5,446 nt of DNA, from NCBI GenBank assembly GCA_014238625.1, contig JABAAS010000003.1:270-5715 (forward strand), written 5' to 3'. This document shows positions 1 to 5,446 of this stretch, piece after piece; positions within the stretch are counted from its first letter, which is position 1; every line of letters begins with the position of its first letter. Both the position numbers and the translations under genes were made by a program. The DNA comes from Alphaproteobacteria bacterium. Lineage in GTDB: Bacteria; Pseudomonadota; Alphaproteobacteria; JABAAW01. The notes beneath the pieces were generated by a model. That model was not told the origin of the DNA and made no database searches. It saw only the letters and a program-made list of their open reading frames with translations.

Positions 1-238
1 CTATCGATGCCTGCATCCGCAAGAGCCAATCTTCATTAATATGCCGCGCTGCGACACGGTCGGGATCTTCGCTCCAAGCACTGGAGTCATAGGCTCCATG
101 CAGGCTGCGGAAGCACTGAAGTGTCTGCTAGGCAGGTCTTCGCGGTTAGAAAGCCATCTATTATGGTATGATGCGCTGGCAGGGCAATTTCACGAATTCG
201 CATGCACAAAAAACCCAAAATGCCCAACTTGTGCATAG
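1..238 (+). CDS. MoeB/ThiF/HesA-family adenylyltransferase, C-terminal fragment
   Basis: This is the 3' end of a gene entering from the left edge; the reading frame is open from base 2 and ends at a TAG stop (236-238). The visible residues begin YRCL, and base 1 (c) fits the third base of a Cys codon, as expected for the CYRC zinc motif of this family. Next come a Cys (PRCDTVG), the conserved helix GVIGSMQAAEALKCLLG, the strand LLWYDALAGQF, and a terminal KCPTC motif that supplies the second zinc-binding CxxC pair. This order matches the C-terminal part of E. coli MoeB and ThiF. Family members adenylate the C-terminal glycine of a small sulfur carrier (MoaD or ThiS) in the cytoplasm, for molybdopterin or thiamine synthesis. 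The ATP-binding Rossmann part lies outside the window, so MoeB and ThiF cannot be separated; the C-terminal wording is slightly closer to MoeB. The internal ATG at 41 is not the start, because family sequence continues upstream of it. The gene converges on the minus-strand tolC-like gene. Confidence 0.9.
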   Translation, partial: YRCLHPQEPIFINMPRCDTVGIFAPSTGVIGSMQAAEALKCLLGRSSRLESHLLWYDALAGQFHEFACTKNPKCPTCA

Positions 239-261
239 CCGGCTTCGAGAGAACCAGCTCT

Positions 262-282
262 GTAGCCCCACAGTAGCCCCAC
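262..282 (+). repeat. 10-bp tandem direct repeat GTAGCCCCAC
   Basis: GTAGCCCCAC occurs exactly at 262-271 and again at 273-282, separated by a single A (11-bp period). A shorter partial copy, GTAGCC, lies at 332-337. It sits in the convergent spacer between the adenylyltransferase and tolC-like stop codons. I know no function for it; it adds to the C-rich character of the stretch. Confidence 0.7.
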
Positions 283-298
283 CCCCAGCCAGCGCCTC

Positions 299-320
299 GC
301 CTATCTCTCTCTGTCTCTCT
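299..320. repeat. CT-rich simple-sequence tract
   Basis: A nearly pure pyrimidine run made of CT dinucleotides, interrupted by one A and one G. It lies in the non-coding spacer between two convergent genes, so length changes here would not alter a protein. It may be part of the C-rich termination region on the plus strand, and reads as a GA-rich tract on the minus strand. Confidence 0.6.
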
Positions 321-395
321 GCGGCTAGCCTGTAGCCAACCTATGGGCTATCCTTGGCACCTAACCAAGACAAGATTGTCAAGCTTCCTTTATTT

Positions 396-1898
396 TTATA
401 GACTGCCGAATCTTTCTACTAACTCGCCAACAGTCGCTAGCATCTTATAGCGCGAGACTTCTTTAGCAACACGCGAGCTTAGCTCTCGTTGTTGAGCTGC
501 AAAAAATTCGTTTTGGATGTTAAGCAAATCGAGCAAATTACGTTGCCCCGCACTAAATTGACGCTGATAAGCGTTCTTCTCGCGTTCGGTTGCCTTCAAA
601 AACTGCAATGCTTGCGCGTGAATTCGACGGCTCTCAGATATTTCGACCCAAGCGTTATTAACATCTTCCTCTATACGATGCTCTGCATCCAAGCGTAAAT
701 AGCGAGCTGCTTTCAGGCGTTGTCGCTCACCGAGCGCGTCGAATACCTGCGTGAAGCCCGTTGAAAACTCGTAGACTCCACCAACGCTGACGCTATGTTC
801 CTCGATGGTTCTGTTGAAACCACTTTGGTTTTTCGCATTACTGTAATTGTAATTTAGGTTGATCTCTGGAATAAGAGAACCCCAAGCACCTGCCGAGGCT
901 CGTACACCGCGCCTAACATCCGAGCGAGCGGCGAGCAAGGAAGGATTGCGTGCGCGAGCGCGCTCCAACGAATCCTCAACGCTTTCCGGCAAACCTTCCA
1001 GCACAGGAGCTTCTGCCAAAGAACCGAAACTTTGTCCAATCAAACGCGTAAGACGCGAACGCCGAGCAACTTCTAGTTGACGAGTCTTGCTTAAGTCTTC
1101 CTCGCCTAAAGACAAGCGCGTCTGAGCGCGGTTAAGGAGGTAACGCTGACCAGGGTCTACCTGCGCGCGCGCCTTAACCCTACGAAAAAGCTTGCGTATA
1201 TCTTCAAGATTCCTCTCAGCGTACTGACGCTGCTCGGTTGCTGTCTGAACCTCAAGGTAGGCTTGAATCGTCTCCAATATAAAGTTGCTCGCGCTAACTT
1301 GCAAACGATGGCGAGCACTACTATGCGCCGAAAAACGCTCGGCAACATCGTAAAAACGACGCGAATATAGGGGTTGCGAAACTGTAACAGTAAAATCGTA
1401 GCCAAAATTATCGCATTTGGCGATGTTATCGCTACTACCAGATGGGATAAAGCCGGAAGCAAGCTCATCGCAATCGGTAATTCCACCACCTCCTGCTACC
1501 GGGGTAGTGGCCTTATACTCGTTGATAAAATTATAACCACCACGGATTGTCGCCGTCGGCAACAATCCAGCAATTGCCGAAATACGACCAAAATTGTTTT
1601 CCTTCTGCCCAGCTTTCTCCGCTAAAAACTCACCATTCTGCAACAACATTTTGCGAATAGTCGAATCTAATGTAAGATTCTCTCCTTCCTCTACTTCTTG
1701 CGCATGCGCAGAAAGAAGAACTCGCGGGGTAGCTGAAACTAAACTTAAAAACAAAAGGCAAAGCAACAGACGCGAGAGCCTGCCATAACGCATAAAACCA
1801 AGGATAGCATAACACTTCGCAAGCGCACCAATCACTGAGGATTGCCTTGAGGAAGGTAACTTTTCTTCGTTAAAAGTCACTAATATCATTTTTCGCAT
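396..1898 (-). CDS. tolC: TolC-family outer membrane efflux/secretion protein
   Basis: This complete gene of 500 residues (stop TAA at 396-398) encodes a trimeric outer-membrane channel of the TolC type, the exit duct for type I secretion or tripartite efflux. A hydrophobic signal-peptide core (LLLCLLFLSLVSA, about 44-56) is followed by a likely cleavage site after AHA (64-66). The mature part shows the usual internal duplication. The first half has beta strands near 115-128 and 166-177 (YDFTVTVSQPLYS), then long helices. The second half has strands near 343-354 and 366-380, then helices ending in the hallmark FSAGQRNLLDLLNIQNEFFAAQ (about 448-469) and YKMLATVGEL. That ending resembles type I secretion partners. 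Length is normal once the signal is removed. The start at 1898 is chosen for its Shine-Dalgarno site; M36 (codon 1791-1793) would give a classical signal peptide but lacks a good site. A glycine-rich loop with two cysteines (C143, C162) sits between the first two strands. No membrane-fusion or ABC partner gene is present, so the substrate is unknown. Confidence 0.93.
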   Translation of the reverse strand: MRKMILVTFNEEKLPSSRQSSVIGALAKCYAILGFMRYGRLSRLLLCLLFLSLVSATPRVLLSAHAQEVEEGENLTLDSTIRKMLLQNGEFLAEKAGQKENNFGRISAIAGLLPTATIRGGYNFINEYKATTPVAGGGGITDCDELASGFIPSGSSDNIAKCDNFGYDFTVTVSQPLYSRRFYDVAERFSAHSSARHRLQVSASNFILETIQAYLEVQTATEQRQYAERNLEDIRKLFRRVKARAQVDPGQRYLLNRAQTRLSLGEEDLSKTRQLEVARRSRLTRLIGQSFGSLAEAPVLEGLPESVEDSLERARARNPSLLAARSDVRRGVRASAGAWGSLIPEINLNYNYSNAKNQSGFNRTIEEHSVSVGGVYEFSTGFTQVFDALGERQRLKAARYLRLDAEHRIEEDVNNAWVEISESRRIHAQALQFLKATEREKNAYQRQFSAGQRNLLDLLNIQNEFFAAQQRELSSRVAKEVSRYKMLATVGELVERFGSL

Positions 1899-1906
1899 AC
1901 TTTAAT

Positions 1907-1911
1907 CTCCT
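1907..1911 (-). promoter_or_regulatory. Shine-Dalgarno site of the tolC-like gene
   Basis: The minus strand reads AGGAG here, with 8 bases between the final G and the ATG at 1898-1896. This is a strong, well-spaced ribosome binding site and is the main reason to start the protein at 1898 rather than at the second candidate Met (codon 1793-1791), which has only CTTGG-like sequence in front of it. Confidence 0.8.
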
Positions 1912-2128
1912 ATAAGCGCACGAACCACAAGCAGAGTAGCCACACATCTGCTGAATAAGACAATATTGCCAACCGACCCAAAATTAATAACCTTCCCGTA
2001 GGCTAGCAACGCAGGCAAAACATCTCAAGCCGAGCATATCGAAACCTACAAGCACGACAAAATGAAAGTCCAAAGAATTTTGGAGCTTCTTGACTACCTT
2101 ACACCCTCTCCCTAGTCTAGCGCATACA
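1912..2128. other. spacer between cobN and the tolC-like gene, no gene seen
   Basis: This AT-richer stretch separates the cobN stop from the tolC-like ribosome binding site. I see no coding sequence, no RNA gene and no cobalamin riboswitch pattern. Short inverted repeats exist: AGCAGA at 1930-1935 pairs with TCTGCT at 1947-1952 (6-bp stem, 11-base loop), and GTCTA at 2115-2119 pairs with TAGAC at 2130-2134 over the cobN stop. Neither is followed by a T run on the minus strand, so neither qualifies as an intrinsic terminator. Promoter-like hexamers are weak, so whether the tolC-like gene has its own promoter is undecided, though a 230-base gap leaves room for one. Confidence 0.5.
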
Positions 2129-5100
2129 TTAGACATAAACATCGCTACTCGCAACGATTTTTTCTGCGCCTGCATGTTTTTCCACAGAAAAGCCAATAAT
2201 GCCGTATTTTTTAGACGAAGAGTAAAATTGCTCGCCATAGCCTTGCTCGAGTTTGTCTAAATCAGAGCACAATCCGTGCCAATAACCTCGTGCCAGCAAA
2301 TCTGGAACATCGTTTCTTTGCGTTTTCCACAAACCTCGTTCGCGCGCCTCTTGAAAACGCGCTGCCATATCACGCAACGCATTCGGATTTACACGCGCCA
2401 GAAAAGCACGCGTATCCTCATTCAACAAGTAAGCATCAAAGAGCATCTCGAAATGACGAGCCTTCACAAGCCTCGTTGTGGCAGCAAAAGCAAACAAATA
2501 GTCTAAACTAGCCGCAATCTCGCTCGCTCCCTTGTAGCCATGCTTGCGCATGGCGCTAATCCATTTCGGATTAGCAGCCCGAGCGCGAACGATGCGCGCA
2601 ATCTCATGCTCTAGGCGTAAAACGCGCGGTGAAAAAGGACGCGAGTGGTCGTTGTGATACATAACTGGACGTTTGCCTGATAGAAAATACGCCGCTACAG
2701 ATAGTCCTCCCTCAAACTGGTAGTAGTCATCCGAATCGAGAATATCATGTTCGCGGTTATCTTGATTGTGGACGATTGCATCAAGCGAACCTAAACGCCG
2801 CTCAAGCGCGGGGCGAGCCTCTGCGCAAAATCCCTCCGCCCCGTAAGCACTATTCGTCTGACGAAGATAAGTCGCGGCAAGCTCCTCCTCACCACTCCAC
2901 TGACCGCTATCAAGAGGAACATTCAATCCAGTGCCATAACTGCCCTGAGGAGAGCCAAATATACGATAAAAAGCACTATCGCCAAATGTAGAAAACTCCG
3001 AACGCACACTAGCCGCAATAGGGTTATCGCTAGAGGATTCCTCTAGCGCGCCAACAGAACGAACCGCACCGTCAAGAAGAGAAATCAACCGCGGAAAAGC
3101 ATCGCGGAAAAAGCCAGATATCCGCAAAGTCACATCAACTCGCGGACGAGACAAAACTCCAAGAGGCAAAATCTCAAATGACTCAACACGACCAGAGCCA
3201 GATTGCCAAATAGGACGAACCCCTAACAAAGCCAGCATCTGTGCCGCATCCTCGCCAGCCGTACGCATGCAAGACGTACCCCAGGCGCTCAATGCAATGC
3301 GGCGAGGGTAGTTGCCATGCTCCTCACAATAACGCTCTAGCAGAAGGCAAGACGAACGCCAACCCAATTGCCACGCGCTCTCGGATGGAAGAGCACGTAC
3401 ATCAACCGAAAAGAAATTGCGACCGGTAGGCAAAACCTCAATGCGACCGCGCGAAGGCGCGCCAGAAGGGCCAGGTGATATGCGCAGACCAGAAAATCCT
3501 CGTAAAAGAGACGATAGCTCCGAGCTCGCGCAAGAATCAAACAAAGGCGCAACATGCCTGTGGAAACTAGCCAATACCGAACGAGTAGACGAAAAATGCA
3601 GAGGCAAAAAAGCTGAACCAGATAACAATGCCTCGCCGTAACTCTCAAGAGCAGAGACAACATCTCCCCAGCAGCGGAATCTAATGCTACTGGTAGAGCT
3701 CCTAGTGGCATAGGGCGCAAAAAAAGATGGGCAGTCGTCAAACGCAGAGGTGGAAACGCAAGCAGAAGAAACATCAGAGGAAACCTGTATAGTGTCTCGT
3801 GCGCGACCATTCCAAGGACCGTTCCAAACTTTGCCATAGCTGGAAGAGTCCAAAGGATCGAAAGAACTAGCCGAAAATGAGTGAAAAACAGTAGAGTTAT
3901 TATCCAAACTGCCAGATGAATTATTAGACAAACAATCGTTAGGCAAGTCTCGACATAAGTCCTTGTATAAAGCGCGAAGTAAGGAATCTTGCCCCTCCTT
4001 GTCTCCACGCGGCAGGCGCAATAAAGCGCATAAAGATTCAACTCGTTCGGAAGTACCTTGTGACTCGCCAAAACTATGCAAGCCGTTGCGAATCTGCAGC
4101 TCCTTGAGCTCGCAAATGTGACCATCCAAACGCGAGAGTAAGGCAACACGAGCTTCATCTTCTATATCTTCTATCCGCGAAAGGTCTCTGGTATCTATAC
4201 CACATTCCTCTAATATACCGCTTCGCTCGCCTAGCTCTGCAACCTTGCTCGTCAGCACGCGCGCCCGACGCGGATGTAGCAGACGAGCCTCCGCATATTC
4301 ATCGAGTAGGCGTTCTAGCTCAGCGCTATCGCCATAGAGCATAGCGCGAGCGAGCGGTGGAGAAAGGTGGTCTATGATAACCGCAGAGCCTCGCCGCTTT
4401 GCCTGAGTACCCTCGCCAGGATCGCTAACTATAAATGGATATAGGTGCGGAATCGGCGCAAGAACCGCCTCGCAAGCACAAGCACGAGAAAGCGCGAGCG
4501 ACTTGCCCGGTAGCCACTCCGCGGTGCCATGCTTGCCTAAGTGCAATATCGCAGCACTGCGCCAAACGCGGGTAAGCCAAAAGTATTGCGCCAAATAGCT
4601 ATGCGGCGGAGCTAGTGCAGGGTCGTGAACGATAGCGCTAGGATCACGGTCGTAGCCACGCGAGGGCTGCAAGCAGAGAGCTATCTTACCCAACAAGACA
4701 ATAGGCAAAGAAAAATATCCCTCATCTCTGCGAAAAAAAGGGTCGGCGAAAGTACCACCCAATGTCTCGCCAGATACCTTGGCAGATGTATTATCAGACG
4801 CATTCTCGGATGTTTTTTCAGGCACTTTGCCCCAAAGACCTTCGACCTCAGCGCGTAGCGAGGGTGCAAGGGTTGAGAAAAATTGCAAGTATTGGCGTGC
4901 CGATAGACGCACTGGAGAACTCGAGATTCGGCTGGGGTTCTCGTTGGTAGGTCCTGCTTGCAAGCGAGCGATAAGCGACTCTGCTTGCAAGTCCGTAGCA
5001 GAATTATCACCTAACTCGTAACCCTCTTGAGCAAGGCTCGTCAAAATTGTCTGCAATGAGCGCGGCGTGTCTAGCCCAACCCCATTGGCAATCCTGCCAT

Positions 5101-5446
5101 CGCGGTAAGGGTAGTTATGTAACATTATGGCAAGAGGTTTTTCGCTATTTGCAAGCGAGCGCAAGCGAACCCAAGCAGCCGCTAAGCGCGCAACATAAGC
5201 GCAACGGTCTGGCAACGAGTGAAGGCGAATTGGCGCAAACTGCGTGCTAGTCTGCAGGCTTAAGCGACGTTTAAATGCTGTGGCGCGAGTGAAAATGCGT
5301 CCGTCCATTTCTGGTAACACGACCTGCATCGCCAGATCTGTAGCACTTAGCCCTTGGCTACTCTTTTGCCAAACCTCAAGACTATGAGAGGCGAAGGCTA
5401 CTTGCAGTACGGGACAGTCGTAAGCGGCAAGCGGGTCTTGCCCTTC
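2129..5446 (-). CDS. cobN: cobaltochelatase subunit CobN, N-terminus cut by window edge
   Basis: The frame is open to the right edge, giving 1105 visible residues; the first 39 (containing YDCPVLQVAF and GLSATDLAMQ) are plainly CobN, so the Met at 5329 is internal. CobN is the large subunit of the ATP-dependent, cytoplasmic CobNST complex, which inserts cobalt into hydrogenobyrinic acid a,c-diamide in aerobic cobalamin synthesis. Family motifs, numbered from the first visible residue: LPEMDGRIFTR (44-54), NGVGLDTPRS (121-130), RGYDRDP (263-269), HLGKHGTAEWLPGK (302-315, the conserved region shared with the BchH/ChlH magnesium-chelatase subunit), DPGEGTQAKRR (342-352), LPTGRNFFSVD (672-682), SAWGTSCMRT (720-729), RPRVDVTLRISGFFRDAFP (767-785), NREHDILDSDDYYQFEGG (897-914), NPKWISAMRKHGYKG (959-973), RGLW (1037-1040). 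Full CobN proteins are about 1200-1300 residues, so perhaps 100-200 are missing. Oddities are a tetrapeptide repeat (206-233), Ser/Asn-rich patches around 506-588, and a tail after about 1051. The family motifs are intact and uninterrupted, so the gene looks functional. CobS and CobT are not in the window. Confidence 0.97.
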   Translation of the reverse strand, partial: EGQDPLAAYDCPVLQVAFASHSLEVWQKSSQGLSATDLAMQVVLPEMDGRIFTRATAFKRRLSLQTSTQFAPIRLHSLPDRCAYVARLAAAWVRLRSLANSEKPLAIMLHNYPYRDGRIANGVGLDTPRSLQTILTSLAQEGYELGDNSATDLQAESLIARLQAGPTNENPSRISSSPVRLSARQYLQFFSTLAPSLRAEVEGLWGKVPEKTSENASDNTSAKVSGETLGGTFADPFFRRDEGYFSLPIVLLGKIALCLQPSRGYDRDPSAIVHDPALAPPHSYLAQYFWLTRVWRSAAILHLGKHGTAEWLPGKSLALSRACACEAVLAPIPHLYPFIVSDPGEGTQAKRRGSAVIIDHLSPPLARAMLYGDSAELERLLDEYAEARLLHPRRARVLTSKVAELGERSGILEECGIDTRDLSRIEDIEDEARVALLSRLDGHICELKELQIRNGLHSFGESQGTSERVESLCALLRLPRGDKEGQDSLLRALYKDLCRDLPNDCLSNNSSGSLDNNSTVFHSFSASSFDPLDSSSYGKVWNGPWNGRARDTIQVSSDVSSACVSTSAFDDCPSFFAPYATRSSTSSIRFRCWGDVVSALESYGEALLSGSAFLPLHFSSTRSVLASFHRHVAPLFDSCASSELSSLLRGFSGLRISPGPSGAPSRGRIEVLPTGRNFFSVDVRALPSESAWQLGWRSSCLLLERYCEEHGNYPRRIALSAWGTSCMRTAGEDAAQMLALLGVRPIWQSGSGRVESFEILPLGVLSRPRVDVTLRISGFFRDAFPRLISLLDGAVRSVGALEESSSDNPIAASVRSEFSTFGDSAFYRIFGSPQGSYGTGLNVPLDSGQWSGEEELAATYLRQTNSAYGAEGFCAEARPALERRLGSLDAIVHNQDNREHDILDSDDYYQFEGGLSVAAYFLSGKRPVMYHNDHSRPFSPRVLRLEHEIARIVRARAANPKWISAMRKHGYKGASEIAASLDYLFAFAATTRLVKARHFEMLFDAYLLNEDTRAFLARVNPNALRDMAARFQEARERGLWKTQRNDVPDLLARGYWHGLCSDLDKLEQGYGEQFYSSSKKYGIIGFSVEKHAGAEKIVASSDVYV
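4748..4831 (-). repeat. degenerate 12-bp tandem repeat inside cobN
   Basis: On the minus strand seven consecutive 12-base units encode the tetrapeptides GKVP, EKTS, ENAS, DNTS, AKVS, GETL and GGTF. The clearest units on the plus strand are agataccttggc (4772-4783), agatgtattatc (4784-4795), agacgcattctc (4796-4807) and ggatgttttttc (4808-4819), which share the pattern RGAYRYNTTNNC or close to it. The unit is in frame, so copy-number change would add or remove four residues. It lies in a hydrophilic linker between two conserved CobN segments. The four central units are the best supported; the outer ones are weaker. Confidence 0.6.

Larger units (their letters stand above)
251..320 (+). terminator. 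possible Rho-dependent termination (rut-like) region
   Basis: Immediately after the adenylyltransferase stop the plus strand becomes C-rich and G-poor: I count 33 C and 11 G in bases 251-320, with many YC dinucleotides and little potential for strong pairing. This is the composition known for Rho loading sites. No intrinsic terminator is convincing: nearby stems such as TAGCC/GGCTA (333-337 with 346-350) and CTTGG/CCAAG (353-357 with 365-369) are only 5 bp, and the T-rich stretch at 384-397 is too far from them. The role is an inference from composition and position. Confidence 0.3.

Noticed and set aside
41..238. ATG at 41 as the start of a small 65-residue protein.
   Set aside because: The frame is open upstream to the window edge and encodes YRCL and following residues expected in the MoeB/ThiF family, so this is the end of a longer gene.
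333..369. Hairpins TAGCC/GGCTA and CTTGG/CCAAG as an intrinsic terminator for either convergent gene.
   Set aside because: Stems are only 5 bp with 7-8-base loops and no T run follows directly on either strand.
1157..1489. Several 60-110-codon open frames on both strands within the tolC-like gene and cobN.
   Set aside because: They lie inside well-supported genes, lack recognisable motifs or ribosome binding sites that I could see, and are best explained as shadow frames.
1930..1952. A 6-bp inverted repeat AGCAGA/TCTGCT upstream of the tolC-like gene as an operator.
   Set aside because: The arms are short, the loop is 11 bases, and there is no regulator gene or second copy to support it.
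2033..2060. A possible minus-strand promoter for the tolC-like gene: TTGTCG (2055-2060) and TATGCT (2033-2038) with a 16-base spacer.
   Set aside because: Each hexamer matches the sigma-70 consensus at only four of six positions, and similar matches are expected by chance in a stretch this AT-rich.
3337..4158. A 273-codon open frame on the minus strand with a very hydrophobic translation that might suggest a membrane protein.
   Set aside because: It lies entirely inside cobN in another frame of the same strand. Its hydrophobic look comes from frame-shifted Ser, Arg and Ala codons, it has no recognised family pattern, and cobN motifs continue intact through the region.
2129..5329. Met at 5329 as the true start of cobN.
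   Set aside because: The 39 codons upstream to the window edge read as well-conserved CobN sequence (YDCPVLQVAF, GLSATDLA), so the start lies outside the window.
396..5446. Frequent GCGAGCG/GCGCGAG words as a possible DNA uptake or other genome-wide signal.
   Set aside because: They fall within coding sequence at places explained by Arg, Ala and Leu codons, occur in varying contexts, and show no fixed longer core in this window.

Overview
The window looks like ordinary chromosomal sequence from a Gram-negative bacterium. An outer-membrane TolC-family protein and an aerobic-type cobaltochelatase subunit (CobN) both point to Proteobacteria. An alphaproteobacterium is my best guess from the CobN type, but this is inference. 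Composition is mixed, roughly 50 % G+C by eye, with GC-rich stretches inside the genes and AT-richer intergenic and insert segments. There are three protein genes and no RNA genes, mobile elements or CRISPR array that I can see.

Layout: (1) Bases 1-238, plus strand: the last 78 or so residues of a MoeB/ThiF/HesA-family adenylyltransferase (E1-like sulfur-carrier activating enzyme), cut by the left edge. (2) Bases 239-395: a 157-base convergent spacer holding a 10-bp tandem direct repeat, a CT-rich tract and a C-rich, G-poor stretch that could serve as a Rho-dependent termination region for the plus-strand gene. (3) Bases 396-1898, minus strand: a complete 500-residue TolC-family outer-membrane efflux/secretion channel with a good ribosome binding site and an unusually long N-terminus before its signal peptide. 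(4) Bases 1899-2128: a 230-base leader or spacer with no clear gene, terminator or promoter. (5) Bases 2129-5446, minus strand: cobN, the large subunit of aerobic cobaltochelatase, open at the right edge, with 1105 residues visible.

The cobN and tolC genes are in tandem on the minus strand, cobN upstream. The 230-base gap and lack of a shared pathway mean co-transcription is possible but not shown. CobN would insert cobalt into hydrogenobyrinic acid a,c-diamide during aerobic cobalamin synthesis, working with CobS and CobT, which are not in this window. The adenylyltransferase fragment would serve molybdopterin or thiamine sulfur transfer. No joint system emerges from the three genes.

The most unusual features are in cobN: a degenerate 12-bp tandem repeat encoding tetrapeptides, two Ser/Asn-rich patches flanking a conserved FDPL...WNGP segment, and a C-terminal tail of about 54 residues beyond the usual family end. 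I did not find convincing evidence for a previously undescribed system here.
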